64,000 bases of DNA from Paenirhodobacter populi (GCF_004022215.1 NZ_SAUZ01000008.1:1-64000); one strand, 5' to 3'. Numbered from the stretch's first letter, positions 18,092 through 27,719 are shown. Numbers and translations: made by a program. The notes: generated by a model not told the origin, from the sequence alone.

Positions 18092-19429
18092 TCATGCAGC
18101 GTCCCGGTCGTGGACGCATTCGCCCGCCACCCAGGTCGCCCGCACCGCCCGGTCGTCGCCCAGGGTCATCAGGGTGAAAAGCTGTTCCTCAAGGCTCGTG
18201 CAATACTCCGAACGGAACGCCATGAAGGGCGTGGCCTTCGGATCGATCACCACCAGATCGGCCTCGTAGCCCGGCGCCACCTTGCCCAGCCGGTCGTCCA
18301 GATACAGCGCCTCGGCCCCGCCGAGCGTCGCCAGCCAGAACGCCCGCACCGCGTCCAGCCGCCCGCCCGACAGCGCCACGACCTTGTAGGCCTCGTTCAG
18401 CGACTGCAACTGGCTCAGCGAGGTTCCGCCCCCCACATCGGTCCCCAGCCCCACGCGCACCGGCCGCGCCGGATCCGTCGCCGCATCGAGCCGGAACAGC
18501 CCCGAGCCGAGGAACAGGTTCGATGTCGGACAAAAGGCCAGCGCCGCCCCCCGCGCGTGGCAGGTGCAGAAATCCCCCTCATGCATGTGGATCGCATGGC
18601 CGAAGACGGAACGCGGCCCGACGAGCCCGGCGTGATCGTAGACGTCCAGATAGCTCTGCCGTTCGGGGAACAGCTCCCGCACCCACTCGATCTCGCCCTT
18701 GTTCTCGCACAGATGGGTCTGCAGATAGACCCCCGGATGGTCACGCAGCAGCGCCCCGGCGGCATCGAGCTGCGCCTCGGTCGAGGTGGGGGCGAAGCGT
18801 GGCGTCACGCAGTAAAGCTGCCGCCCCTGTCCGTGCCAGCGCGCGATCAGCGCGGCGCTTTCGTCATAGCCCCGCTGCGCGGTGTCCAGCAGCGGCGCGG
18901 GCGCGTTCCGGTCCATCAGCACCTTGCCCGCGATCATCCGCGTGTTCAGCCGCGCCGATTCCGCAAAGAACGCCTCGACCGATTGCGGATGCACCGTGCA
19001 ATAGACCACCGCCGTCGTCGTCCCGGCGCGCAGCAGCTCGCGCAGGAAGACCTTGGCGACGCGGTCGGCATGGGCGCGGTCGGCGAACTGCTGCTCGGTC
19101 ACGAAGGTATAGGTGTTCAGCCATTCCAGAAGCTGTTCCCCATAGGCGCCGATCATCTGGATCTGCGGGTAATGCACATGGGTGTCGATGAAACCCGGCA
19201 TGATCAGATGGTCGGGATAATGGACCGGCGTCACGCCCGCGGGCAGCAGGGGGGCCGTCGTCTCCCACGGGCCGGTGGCGGTGATATGGCCGTCCGCGAT
19301 GATGACCAGCCCGTCCGGGTGATGCGTCAGGCATTCCGCCGAAGGATGCAGGAACGGATTGCCCCGCAGCGAGACGATCTGCCCGCGCAGCGCCTTGACG
19401 GGGGCCTTGACGGAAGAGGAAACGGACAT
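18092..19429 (-). CDS. guaD: Guanine deaminase
   Basis: This 445-residue amidohydrolase converts guanine to xanthine in purine salvage. Zinc-ligand motifs are [18 protein letters not shown] and [11 protein letters not shown]. The length and motifs match GuaD rather than other TIM-barrel deaminases. The ATG at 19429 has a strong GGAGGTTTGCC, so the in-frame upstream extension was discarded. It ends directly at the rpsD promoter. Confidence 0.93.
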   Translation of the reverse strand: MSVSSSVKAPVKALRGQIVSLRGNPFLHPSAECLTHHPDGLVIIADGHITATGPWETTAPLLPAGVTPVHYPDHLIMPGFIDTHVHYPQIQMIGAYGEQLLEWLNTYTFVTEQQFADRAHADRVAKVFLRELLRAGTTTAVVYCTVHPQSVEAFFAESARLNTRMIAGKVLMDRNAPAPLLDTAQRGYDESAALIARWHGQGRQLYCVTPRFAPTSTEAQLDAAGALLRDHPGVYLQTHLCENKGEIEWVRELFPERQSYLDVYDHAGLVGPRSVFGHAIHMHEGDFCTCHARGAALAFCPTSNLFLGSGLFRLDAATDPARPVRVGLGTDVGGGTSLSQLQSLNEAYKVVALSGGRLDAVRAFWLATLGGAEALYLDDRLGKVAPGYEADLVVIDPKATPFMAFRSEYCTSLEEQLFTLMTLGDDRAVRATWVAGECVHDRDAA

Positions 19430-19513
19430 GGCAAACCTCCGGTCAGGGCGCGCGACGCGCCCGGTCGCCTCAGGTTTCACGACCTGATCCCGCGCCGCAA
19501 GCCCTTTCCGCTG

Positions 19514-19831
19514 TCAGCATTTCAGCTCGAACCGCGCCTCCCCGGTGTCGCCGGGCAGTGAGGGCGACCGCGCCAGCCCCCGCAGCGGGCCAAGCACCCG
19601 GCAACCCGTCGCCCGCTCCGCCGCCACGACCATCAGCGCCGGCACCGGATCGCGCTGGCGCGGGGTCAGATAGCCCAGACGCACCACCTCGGCCATGTCT
19701 TCCTTGTGGAACACGACAAAGCGATAGCCGTCGAGCGTGACCTCATGCCGCTCCGCGCCAAAGAACTGCGGCGCGGGCGAGGCGCCGCATCCCGCCAGCA
19801 ATACCCCCCAGACCAGACCAATCCCCCGCAT
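19514..19831 (-). CDS. Small putative lipoprotein
   Basis: The 105-residue product begins MRGIGLVWGVLLAGCGASPAP, a short lipoprotein signal with lipobox LAGC. The mature part contains RHEVTLDGYRFVVFHKEDMAEVVRLG. No named family is recognised. The open frame, signal and codon pattern support a real gene. guaD begins 84 bp downstream on the same strand. Confidence 0.68.
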   Translation of the reverse strand: MRGIGLVWGVLLAGCGASPAPQFFGAERHEVTLDGYRFVVFHKEDMAEVVRLGYLTPRQRDPVPALMVVAAERATGCRVLGPLRGLARSPSLPGDTGEARFELKC

Positions 19832-19949
19832 CCCGCCTCCATCGTCCGGAGGCAGTCTCGCGCGGAGTGGTTAAGAGTGTGTTTACAGATCCGGGATGGC
19901 CTTCCGGCCCCGGATTTCCACGGGAATGCGTTTCCGCGCAAAGGAAAAA

Positions 19950-20008
19950 GGGGGCGCTGCCCCCGCCCGTTCCGGGCTCCCCCGGGATATTTATGGAAAA
20001 ACGACAGC
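19950..20008 (-). repeat. Interspersed element copy 5
   Basis: The hairpins GGGGGCGCTGCCCCC and GCCCGTTCCGGGC are followed by CCCCCGGGATATTTATGG and a tail of the GAAAAACGACAG class. It is paired with copy 6, but the two tails are of different classes. Confidence 0.83.
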
Positions 20009-20063
20009 AGAAACGCCGCCGCGTCTTGAAGCACACTTCAGGACCACCAGAGCGGACCTAATT

Positions 20064-20131
20064 CCTTTCATCTTTCCTTAAATATCCCGGGGGTGAATTT
20101 GCGCGTCAGCGCAAAGAGGGGGCTGGCCCCC
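20064..20131 (+). repeat. Interspersed element copy 6
   Basis: The tail CCTTTCATCTTTCC, core TTAAATATCCCGGGGG and TGAA are followed by the hairpins TTTGCGCGTCAGCGCAAA and GGGGGCTGGCCCCC. The head faces the small gene that ends at 20252. Confidence 0.88.
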
Positions 20132-20251
20132 TTGCGCCCTCTCCGCACGGGATCGCGGTTCCGGTTTCGCAACAGGCCCGAAGTTCCCCGCCGAATACGG
20201 GGCAGCGGTCCCCCCGGCACCGAAGCGCATCCGCCGTGGATCAACGACGGA

Positions 20252-20572
20252 TCACCAGAAGAAGGGCGCCCGCGCCGGACCCATCCGGCTCAGCCGCGTC
20301 AGGTTGCCCGCCGTGTGACGGCCGATCTGCGTCATTCCCGCGCGCAGCACCTGATCGGGGGCCGCGCCCTTCATCGCCGCATGGGTCGAGGCCTGCATCG
20401 CCTCGATCACGGCTTCGGCCTTTTCGATCACCATCCGGGTCATCTCGGACGGCGGGGTGGCCCAGAGACCCGCCATGCCGGCCAGGCGCATCGCCACGAC
20501 GGCCTGAGCCTCCATCCCGATCCTCGTCGCCTGAAACGTCAGCATCATCGGCGCGAAGGGATCGAAGAACAT
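20252..20572 (-). CDS. Small conserved helical protein, function unknown
   Basis: The 106-residue product begins MFFDPFAPMMLTFQATRIGM and is mostly amphipathic helix with many Met and Ala residues (GMEAQAVVAMRLAGMAGLW, MVIEKAEAVIEAMQAST). It has some phasin-like character, but this is only a resemblance. I recall similar small proteins in Rhodobacterales, some misnamed antifreeze proteins. The start at 20572 has CAGGT upstream. It is divergent from the Kdo transferase gene. Confidence 0.6.
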   Translation of the reverse strand: MFFDPFAPMMLTFQATRIGMEAQAVVAMRLAGMAGLWATPPSEMTRMVIEKAEAVIEAMQASTHAAMKGAAPDQVLRAGMTQIGRHTAGNLTRLSRMGPARAPFFW

Positions 20573-20730
20573 GGCATACCTGCTGAAAACCAAGGGCCAT
20601 ATCGGCCGCACGGCCCCTTATGACGCCTTTGCTGCGCCGCGGAAAGAGCCACCTTGCCTCGCATCCCGGCCTTGCATCCCCCGCAAGGCACGGGTTTGAT
20701 GGCCTGCCGATCCCCTGCCCCGGACATGCC

Positions 20731-21966
20731 GTGCCGCTTTATCGTCTTCTTGCCGCCCTGATCCTGCCGATCCTGTTCCTGCGCCTCGCCCTGCGGGTGC
20801 TGCGCGGGTCCGAGCCGCGCGCCGCGCTGTGCGAAAGGCTCGGGCAGGTCCGGGCCGCGCGGGGCGCGATCTGGCTGCATGCGGCCTCGAACGGCGAACT
20901 GGTTTCCGCCCGCCCGCTGATCGAGGCGCTGTTCGACGCCCGCCCCCGGCTGCGGCTGCATATCACCACCAATACCGTGACGGCCCGGGCGTTGGCGCTG
21001 GACTGGGCGGCAGACTGGGGCGCGGGGCGAATGTCCGCCTCGGCCGCGCCACTCGACAGCCGGATCGTGCTGAACCGCTTCCTCGACCGGCTCCGCCCCG
21101 CCGCGCTGCTGAGCGTGGAGAACGAGCTTTGGCCGAACCGTTTCGAGATCTGCCGCACCCGCGGCATCCCGGTGATCGTCGTGGGCGCGCGGATGTCGGC
21201 GCGCTCGGCCCGGCGCTGGCGCAAGGCGGGGATCGGCGCGCGGCTGATGGGGGCCGTCACCGCGCTCTCGGCGCAGGATCCGGCGAGCGAGGCGGCCTTC
21301 CGCGACCTCGGGCTGCCCGCCGACCGGCTGCTGCCGCGGGTCAACCTGAAAACCGCCGTCGCCACGCCCCCCGCCACGGAAACCCTGCCCTGGCCGCGCG
21401 AAAGCACCGTGCTGGCCGCCTCGACCCATGAGGGGGAGGAGGAGATCGTTCTGGATGCCTTCGCGCAGGCCCATGCCGCCGATCCGGCGCTGCACCTGAT
21501 CCTTGCGCCGCGCCATCCCCGCCGCGCGGCCGAGATCGCCCGGATGATCGCCGCCCGCGACCTGCCCTTCGCCACCCGATCGAGGGGCGAACCGCCGCTG
21601 GCGCCGGTGCTGCTGGCCGATACGATGGGCGAGATGGCGAACTGGTATGCCGCCGCGGGGATCTGCTTCGTCGGCGGATCGCTGGTGCCGAAGGGCGGGC
21701 ACACACCCTTTGAGCCCGCCGCCCATGGCTGCGCCATCCTGCACGGCCCTTCGATCGACAATCACCGCGCGGCATTCGAGGCGCTGGATACCGCAGGCGG
21801 CGCGATCCGGGTGACGGATGCCGAAACGCTCTCCGGGGGATTCGCGCTTCCTGCCGCGGAACAGGCGCGGATCGCCGCCGCAGCCGCCCGCGTGACCGCC
21901 GAAATGGCGGCCGGAAGCGGAAACCAGGCCCTCGCCCGCCTAATCCTTGATCGCTTGACTGCCTAG
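20731..21966 (+). CDS. waaA: 3-deoxy-D-manno-octulosonic acid (Kdo) transferase
   Basis: This GT30-family glycosyltransferase of about 411 residues adds Kdo to lipid A precursors at the inner membrane. Signs are an N-terminal hydrophobic helix (LYRLLAALILPILFLRLAL), WLHAASNGELVSARPL with the catalytic glutamate, and GGSLVPKGGHTPFEPA. The GTG at 20731 is preferred because it gives the usual start just before the membrane helix. An ATG at 20620 would add 37 residues with no family match, and neither has a strong ribosome site. The gene lies divergent to the small protein gene at 20252. Confidence 0.88.
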   Translation: MPLYRLLAALILPILFLRLALRVLRGSEPRAALCERLGQVRAARGAIWLHAASNGELVSARPLIEALFDARPRLRLHITTNTVTARALALDWAADWGAGRMSASAAPLDSRIVLNRFLDRLRPAALLSVENELWPNRFEICRTRGIPVIVVGARMSARSARRWRKAGIGARLMGAVTALSAQDPASEAAFRDLGLPADRLLPRVNLKTAVATPPATETLPWPRESTVLAASTHEGEEEIVLDAFAQAHAADPALHLILAPRHPRRAAEIARMIAARDLPFATRSRGEPPLAPVLLADTMGEMANWYAAAGICFVGGSLVPKGGHTPFEPAAHGCAILHGPSIDNHRAAFEALDTAGGAIRVTDAETLSGGFALPAAEQARIAAAAARVTAEMAAGSGNQALARLILDRLTA

Positions 21967-22086
21967 TCAATAAAAAATGCCTGTTTGGCGCACATTTGCC
22001 GGTTAATTCGGCGACAGATCATGGAAATCCCCTCGACCACGCCCTAGCTTGACCCCAACAACACGATCCGAAGCGATCCCGATCCG

Positions 22087-22548
22087 ATGCAGGCGAGGCC
22101 CATGAAATTCGAAAGGAAACTCGAGCTCCTCCGCGATTCCCGCGGGGTCGAGCCCATCCAGTTCGCGGCGCTGTGTCTGCGCCGCAAGGCCGGCCGCAAC
22201 GAGGTGCTGATGATCACCTCGCGCGATACCGGCCGCTGGATCCTGCCGAAGGGCTGGCGGATGGACGATCGCTCCGAGGGGGAAACCGCGCTGACCGAGG
22301 CGTGGGAGGAAGCCGGCGTGATCGGCAAGGTGGCGGGCCCGCCGATCGGCAGCTACGCCTCGCAGAAGATGCTGCTGGAAAACCAGCCGATGCCCTGCCG
22401 GGTCGAGGTGCATCCGATCCATGTCGACAAGCTCGCCGCGCGCTACCCCGAAAAGGGCCAGCGGCGGCGCAAGTGGATTTCCGCGAAGAAGGCGGCGAAG
22501 CTGGTCTCGGAACCCGAGCTGGCCGATATCCTGCGCGGCCTGCGCTGA
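22087..22548 (+). CDS. NUDIX hydrolase
   Basis: The 153-residue protein has the NUDIX box in GWRMDDRSEGETALTEAWEE, followed by AGV. The box has the spacing of diphosphoinositol-polyphosphate-type enzymes, and the usual Arg is replaced by Thr (TEAWEEAGV). The core PIQFAALCLRRKAGRNEVLMI fits the fold. The substrate is unknown. An ATG at 22102 with GGCGAGGCCC upstream is an equally good start. It stands between the Kdo transferase and DUF1178 genes. Confidence 0.85.
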   Translation: MQARPMKFERKLELLRDSRGVEPIQFAALCLRRKAGRNEVLMITSRDTGRWILPKGWRMDDRSEGETALTEAWEEAGVIGKVAGPPIGSYASQKMLLENQPMPCRVEVHPIHVDKLAARYPEKGQRRRKWISAKKAAKLVSEPELADILRGLR

Positions 22549-22636
22549 GCCCGGACGGGCCTTGCATTCGCCTGCCGAACGCATATCTGTTCGGGAACCG
22601 GCAGGCCCGGTTTCCTCAACCCGCGCAGACAGATCC

Positions 22637-23038
22637 ATGATCCGTTACGACCTCAGATGCGACAAGGACCACCGCTTCGACGGCTGGTTCGCCTCCGCCG
22701 AAGCCTTCGACACGTCGAAAGCCGCGGGGATGGTCGCCTGCACGGTCTGCGGATCGACCCATGTGGAAAAGATGCTGATGGCCCCCGCCCTGCGCGCGGA
22801 ACGGCCGCTGGCCCCGACCGCGCGGGAAGAGGCGCTGGCCGCGCTGCGCCGCGCGGTCGAGGAGAATTCCGATTACGTCGGCATGAACTTCGCCGCCGAG
22901 GCGCGCGCGATCCATGACGGCGACGCCCCCGAGCGCGCCATCTGGGGCGAGGCCCGCCCCGACGAGGCCCGCGCCCTGATCGAGGACGGCATCCCCGTCG
23001 CCCCCCTGCCCTTCACCGGCCCGCGCAAGGTCAACTGA
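22637..23038 (+). CDS. DUF1178 family protein
   Basis: The 133-residue protein begins MIRYDLRCDKDHRFDGWFAS and has a CTVCGS half of a zinc-ribbon-like motif, both hallmarks of DUF1178. Its C-terminus reads PFTGPRKVN. The family is widespread in proteobacteria and its function is unknown. There is no clear ribosome site, but the start matches the family. lysC follows in 88 bp on the same strand. Confidence 0.88.
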   Translation: MIRYDLRCDKDHRFDGWFASAEAFDTSKAAGMVACTVCGSTHVEKMLMAPALRAERPLAPTAREEALAALRRAVEENSDYVGMNFAAEARAIHDGDAPERAIWGEARPDEARALIEDGIPVAPLPFTGPRKVN

Positions 23039-23126
23039 CTCATCCTATTGCACCCGCGCGTCGGTTCCGTTAGCAGGGGCGCGATTGTCCGGGCAGAGGG
23101 TCCGGCGGTGTCCTTGGGGGAGTATG

Positions 23127-24389
23127 ATGCCGCTTCTCGTGATGAAATTCGGCGGCACCTCGGTGGCGGATCTCGACCGTATCGCGAATGCGGCGGCCAA
23201 GGTCCAGCGGGAGGTCGAGCGCGGTTACAATGTCATCGTCATCGTCTCGGCCATGTCCGGCAGGACCAACGAGCTGGTCGGCTGGGTGGAAAAGACCTCG
23301 AGCTTCTACGACGCGCGCGAATATGACGCCGTCGTCGCCAGCGGCGAGAATGTCACCGCCGGGCTGATGGCGCTGCGGTTGCAGGAAATGGGCATCCCCG
23401 CGCGCAGCTGGCAGGGCTGGCAGGTGCCGATCAACACCACCTCGCAGCATGGCTCGGCGCGGTTCGTGGACATCCCCCGCACCAATATCGACCAGAAATT
23501 CGACGAGGGCATGAAGGTCGCCGTGGTCGCGGGCTTTCAGGGCCTGTCGGCCGAGGGGCGGATCACCACGCTCGGCCGCGGCGGATCGGACACCACCGCC
23601 GTCGCCTTCGCCGCCGCCTTCGACGCGGAACGCTGCGACATCTACACCGATGTCGACGGCGTCTACACCACCGATCCGCGCGTTTCCAACAAGGCGCGCA
23701 AGCTCGATCGGATCGCGTTCGAGGAAATGCTCGAACTCGCCTCGCTCGGGGCGAAGGTGCTGCAGACCCGTTCGGTCGAACTGGCGATGCGCTACAACGT
23801 GCGCCTGCGGGTGCTGTCCTCCTTCGAGGAAACCGACGAGAATTCTGGAACCCTTGTCTGCGCCGAGGAAGAAATCATGGAATCGAAAGCCGTCTCCGGT
23901 ATCGCCTTCTCCCGCGAAGAGGCGAAGATCACGCTGTTCACCATCGAGGACCGACCGGGCGTCGCCTCGGCGATCTTCGGGCCGCTGGCCGAGGCCGGCG
24001 TGAACGTCGACATGATCGTGCAGAACATCTCGGAAAAGGACTATGACGAGCATCATTCCGGCGCCGTCACCGACATGACCTTTTCCTGCCCGATCAATCA
24101 GGTCGCCCGCGCGACCAAGGCGCTCGAAGACGCCAAGACCGAAGGCAAGATCAAATACGACGAACTGATCATCGACACGGATGTGGCGAAAGTCTCTGTC
24201 GTCGGCATCGGCATGCGCTCGCACGCCGGGGTCGCGGCGAAGATGTTCGACGCGCTCGCGGCGGAAGGCATCAACATAAAGGTCATCACCACGTCCGAGA
24301 TCAAGATTTCGGTGTTGATCGACAGGAAATATATGGAACTGGCGGTGCAGGCGCTCCATGATGCCTTCGGACTGGAGAATGCGGCCTGA
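23127..24389 (+). CDS. lysC: Aspartate kinase
   Basis: This 420-residue enzyme phosphorylates aspartate at the entry to the lysine, methionine and threonine pathway. The kinase domain shows KFGGTSVAD (residues 7-15), the SGRTNELVG segment and the GRGGSDTTAVAFAAA motif. Two ACT domains occupy roughly residues 265-410 and normally mediate feedback inhibition. The start is ATG 23127, with 23124 equally possible; GGGGGAG lies just upstream. The pair lysC-ptsP is conserved in alphaproteobacteria. Confidence 0.96.
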   Translation: MPLLVMKFGGTSVADLDRIANAAAKVQREVERGYNVIVIVSAMSGRTNELVGWVEKTSSFYDAREYDAVVASGENVTAGLMALRLQEMGIPARSWQGWQVPINTTSQHGSARFVDIPRTNIDQKFDEGMKVAVVAGFQGLSAEGRITTLGRGGSDTTAVAFAAAFDAERCDIYTDVDGVYTTDPRVSNKARKLDRIAFEEMLELASLGAKVLQTRSVELAMRYNVRLRVLSSFEETDENSGTLVCAEEEIMESKAVSGIAFSREEAKITLFTIEDRPGVASAIFGPLAEAGVNVDMIVQNISEKDYDEHHSGAVTDMTFSCPINQVARATKALEDAKTEGKIKYDELIIDTDVAKVSVVGIGMRSHAGVAAKMFDALAAEGINIKVITTSEIKISVLIDRKYMELAVQALHDAFGLENAA

Positions 24390-24439
24390 GTTGATTGCCC
24401 AGGCCCTTGGACGCACGGTAACGGGGGCGCGGAACGGAA

Positions 24440-26677
24440 ATGCCAGATCGCAGCAAGGGCGATAGCCGCACGCTGCTGCGCCGCCTGCGGGATACGCTGG
24501 CGGTGCCCGGGGGCGGTCAGCTCCGCCTGGACCGGATCACCAGCCTGATCGCCGATTCGATGGGAACGGAGGTCTGCTCGATCTATCTGTTCCGCGATCC
24601 CGAAACGCTTGAACTTTGTGCGACCGAGGGGCTGAACCCCGCCTCGGTCCATCACACCCGGATGCGCCTTGGCGAGGGGCTCGTCGGCCGCGTCGCGCGC
24701 ACGGGTGTTCCGATCAACACGGGCGATGCCCCCTCTGCGCCGGGATTCCGCTACATGCCCGAGACCGGCGAAGAGATCTATTCAAGCTTCCTTGGCGTGC
24801 CGATCCAGCGCGTGGGCGAAAAGCTCGGCGTGCTGGTGGTGCAGTCGAAACAGGCGCGCCAGTTCCTTGAGGATGAGGTCTACGGGCTAGAAGTCGTGGC
24901 GATGGTGCTGGCCGAGATGACCGAGCTGGGCGCCTTCAGCGCCGATCACGGCATCGGCGCCACGCATCGTTTCCCGGTTCTGTTCCGCGGCGCCACCGGG
25001 CAGGAGGGCGCGGCCGAGGGGCGGGTCTGGCTGCACGAACCGCGCGTCGTCGTCACCAATCCCGTCGGCGACGACCCCGAGGTGGAACGCCAGCGGTTGC
25101 AGGAGGCGATCGACGCGCTGCGCGCCCAGATCGACGGGATGCTGGAAAACGCCACCGGCATGGACAAGGAACAGCGGCAGGTCCTTGAGGCCTACAAGAT
25201 GCTGGCCCGGTCGCGCGGCTGGATGGCGCGCATGGTCGAGGATATCGGCGCCGGCCTTTCGGCCGAGGCGGCGGTGGAAAAGGAACAGTCGATGGCGCGG
25301 GCTCGGCTGGAACAGTCGCCCGACCCCTATATGCGCGAGCGGCTGAACGACCTTGCCGACATCTCCAACCGGCTGTTGCGGCTGCTGACCGGACAGGGGC
25401 AGGACACCGGCGCGGCGCTGCCGGAAAACCCGGTGCTGGTCGCGCGCAACATCGGCCCGGCGGAGCTGCTCGACTACGGGCGCAAGCTGAAGGGCGTGGT
25501 GCTGGAGGAAGGTTCCGTCGGATCCCACGCCGCGATCGTCGCCCGCGCGCTGGCCATTCCGCTGGTCATCCATGCCGAACGCATCACGACCGAGGCGCTG
25601 AACGGCGACACGATCCTTGTGGACGGCGATCAGGGCATCGTCCACCTGCGCCCCGAGGACAGCATCGTCGCCGCCTTCCGCGACAAGATCGCCATGGCGA
25701 ACGAGGCGCAGAAACGCTACGCCGACCTGCGCGATCTACCGGCCGAGGACCGATCGGGCCAGGTGGTGTCGCTGATGATGAACGCCGGGCTGATGGCGGA
25801 TCTGCCGTCGCTCAACGGGTCCGGGGCGGATGGCGTCGGGCTGTTCCGCACCGAATTGCAGTTCCTCACCCGCTCGCGCGTGCCGCGCCGGGGGGAACTC
25901 GCGGCGCTCTACAAGCGGGTCATGGATGCGGCGGGCGACAAGAGGGTGCAGTTCCGCACGCTCGACATCGGTTCGGACAAGGTGCTGCCCTACATGAAAC
26001 CGCAGGACGAGCCCAATCCCGCGATGGGATGGCGCGCGATCCGCGTGGGGCTGGACAAGCCCGGCGTGCTGCGGATGCAGCTTCAGGCGCTGCTGCGCGC
26101 GGCCGGCGGGCGGCCCCTGTCGGTGATGTTCCCCTTCGTCGCCACGCCCGACGAATTCCACGCCGCGCGCAACGCGCTCCTGCATGAACGCGACCGCGAG
26201 GCCGCGCTTGGCCGCATCGTGCCCGAGGATCTGCGCATCGGCGCGATGCTGGAAACGCCTTCGCTCGCCTTCGCGCAGGACAGCTTCTATGCCGCCTGCG
26301 ACTTCATCTCGATCGGCGGCAACGACCTCAAGCAGTTCTTCTTCGCCGCGGACCGGGAAAACGAACGGGTGCGGCGGCGCTACGACACGCTCGACAACGC
26401 CTTCCTGACCTTCATCGAGCGGATCATCGTGCGCTGCCAGCACAGCGACACCACGCTCAGCTTCTGCGGCGAGGATGCCGGCCGCCCGATCGAGGCGCTG
26501 ACCTTCGCCGCGCTCGGCATCCGCAACCTGTCGATGCGGCCGGCCTCGATCGGGCCGGTGAAACATCTGATCCGCCGCGCCGATCTGGTGGAACTGCGGC
26601 AGGTGATCCAGCGCGCCCGCAACACCGGCGCGCAGAACCTGCGCCCCGCGGTGACGGAATATCTGGCGAGCCTGTGA
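24440..26677 (+). CDS. ptsP: PtsP, enzyme I of the nitrogen PTS with GAF domain
   Basis: This 745-residue phosphoenolpyruvate-protein phosphotransferase starts the PTS-Ntr phosphorelay that controls nitrogen, carbon and potassium functions. Residues about 20-165 are a GAF domain, which in relatives senses glutamine. The phospho-histidine is His363 in VGSHAAIVARAL. The PEP-binding TIM barrel spans about 430-730 (LFRTELQFL, SIGGNDLKQFFFAADREN, SFCGEDAGRP). It starts 50 bp after lysC and is probably co-transcribed with it. Its downstream side carries a repeat pair and converges on mntP. Confidence 0.95.
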   Translation: MPDRSKGDSRTLLRRLRDTLAVPGGGQLRLDRITSLIADSMGTEVCSIYLFRDPETLELCATEGLNPASVHHTRMRLGEGLVGRVARTGVPINTGDAPSAPGFRYMPETGEEIYSSFLGVPIQRVGEKLGVLVVQSKQARQFLEDEVYGLEVVAMVLAEMTELGAFSADHGIGATHRFPVLFRGATGQEGAAEGRVWLHEPRVVVTNPVGDDPEVERQRLQEAIDALRAQIDGMLENATGMDKEQRQVLEAYKMLARSRGWMARMVEDIGAGLSAEAAVEKEQSMARARLEQSPDPYMRERLNDLADISNRLLRLLTGQGQDTGAALPENPVLVARNIGPAELLDYGRKLKGVVLEEGSVGSHAAIVARALAIPLVIHAERITTEALNGDTILVDGDQGIVHLRPEDSIVAAFRDKIAMANEAQKRYADLRDLPAEDRSGQVVSLMMNAGLMADLPSLNGSGADGVGLFRTELQFLTRSRVPRRGELAALYKRVMDAAGDKRVQFRTLDIGSDKVLPYMKPQDEPNPAMGWRAIRVGLDKPGVLRMQLQALLRAAGGRPLSVMFPFVATPDEFHAARNALLHERDREAALGRIVPEDLRIGAMLETPSLAFAQDSFYAACDFISIGGNDLKQFFFAADRENERVRRRYDTLDNAFLTFIERIIVRCQHSDTTLSFCGEDAGRPIEALTFAALGIRNLSMRPASIGPVKHLIRRADLVELRQVIQRARNTGAQNLRPAVTEYLASL

Positions 26678-26732
26678 CCGGAAAAATTCTCGCGCCCGAC
26701 CGTCAAGGTCGCGCGGTCCGGCAAGGGGCGGA

Positions 26733-26779
26733 GCGGGGCGCTGCCCCGCACCCCGGGATATTTATGGAAGAATGAAGGG
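26733..26779 (-). repeat. Interspersed element copy 7 (single-hairpin form)
   Basis: The hairpin GCGGGGCGCTGCCCCGC is followed by ACCCCGGGATATTTATGG and the tail GAAGAATGAAGGG. The head faces the 3' end of ptsP. The arm matches copy 8 over about 28 bases. Confidence 0.88.
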
Positions 26780-26849
26780 GAGACAGTCCCCGCGCGCAGG
26801 TTGCACCTGCACGCCAAGAGTGGTCCACGACCACCGAAGCGCTCTTTCG

Positions 26850-26914
26850 CCCTTCATTCTTCCATAAATATCCCGGGGGTGAATTGGCCGCAGGCCAAGA
26901 GGGGGCGGCCCCCC
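26850..26914 (+). repeat. Interspersed element copy 8
   Basis: The tail CCCTTCATTCTTCC, core ATAAATATCCCGGGGG and TGAA are followed by the hairpins TTGGCCGCAGGCCAA and GGGGGCGGCCCCCC. The head faces the 3' end of mntP. It is the mirror partner of copy 7. Confidence 0.88.
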
Positions 26915-26928
26915 CTGCGACAGTCCCG

Positions 26929-27489
26929 TCAGGCCGCCGTCAGATGTTCGAACAGGATCGTCGCGCCAAGGCCGATCAGCGCGACGCCGCCGATCACCTC
27001 GATCACCTTGCCGAAACGGTGGCCGAGGAAGCGCCCCGTCATCATGCCCATCGAACTCATCGTCATCGTCGCGACGCCGATCGCGGCGGCGATGACAAAG
27101 ATGTTCACGTCCAGAAAGGCCAGCGACACCCCCACCGCCATCGCGTCGATCGAGGTGCCGATCGCCGTGGCGATCAGCCGCCAGGGCGAGGCGGGCGGCG
27201 CGACCTCGCCCCTCTGGCGTCGCAGCGCCTGCGTCATCATGTGCAGCCCGACGCCGCCCAGCAGGGCGAAGGCGATCCAGTGATCGACCGCCTCGACATA
27301 GCGGCTGGCGGCGACCCCCAGAACCCAGCCGATCAGCGGCGTGATCGCCTCGATCGTGCCGAAGACCATGCCTGTGCGCAGCGCTGTCGCCATGTCAGGA
27401 CGGTGCATCGTCGCACCCCGGCCAAGCGCCGCGATGAAGGCGTCGATCGACATGGATACGGCAAGAACGCCGATGGTGACCGGAGACAT
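26929..27489 (-). CDS. mntP: MntP-type manganese efflux pump
   Basis: This 186-residue inner-membrane protein has six predicted helices in two repeats ([39 protein letters not shown]). The SIDAF and SIDAMAVG motifs carry the conserved acidic metal sites of MntP, which exports Mn2+. The start at 27489 follows the family N-terminus; the longer in-frame region upstream is a leader, not protein. That leader of about 170 bp is GC-rich and contains GGAACC-N10-GGTTCC, so RNA-level control is possible but unproven. Confidence 0.92.
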   Translation of the reverse strand: MSPVTIGVLAVSMSIDAFIAALGRGATMHRPDMATALRTGMVFGTIEAITPLIGWVLGVAASRYVEAVDHWIAFALLGGVGLHMMTQALRRQRGEVAPPASPWRLIATAIGTSIDAMAVGVSLAFLDVNIFVIAAAIGVATMTMSSMGMMTGRFLGHRFGKVIEVIGGVALIGLGATILFEHLTAA

Positions 27490-27719
27490 GGCAGCATCCC
27501 ATGGGCTGAACCGGCGGAAAGGAACCCCGCCCGCAAGGTTCCGGCGCCACGGTCCCGCACAACCCGCCGGCCGGATGCCCACACCCGTCCGACAGCGGTC
27601 ATGACGCGCCGACAGGGGCTTCCTAGGGGAGCGGCATTTTTCCGTCAAGCCACGTAGCCGGGGCTAATTTATCGTGATTTGCCGCGATGTTAGACCATTC
27701 GGACGAGAATGGGGAGCCG

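Larger units (their letters stand above)
19832..20251. other. Intergenic region with a mirrored repeat pair
   Basis: No convincing gene is present. Copies 5 (19950-20008) and 6 (20064-20131) of the interspersed element occupy the centre with hairpins outward. Short open frames that read across the repeats were rejected as chance frames. Confidence 0.6.

Noticed and set aside
19832-20100. Short open frames crossing element copies 5 and 6
   Set aside because: They consist mainly of translated repeat sequence, lack ribosome sites and have no domain features.
21953-21976. Terminator at the end of the Kdo transferase gene (TTGACT-GCCT-AGTCAA)
   Set aside because: The hairpin is followed by A residues on the coding strand, not T residues, and overlaps the stop codon. 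It is equally likely to be chance or part of a promoter.
27490-27660. yybP-ykoY manganese riboswitch upstream of mntP
   Set aside because: The characteristic conserved internal loops were not found by eye, so only a generic structured leader is reported.
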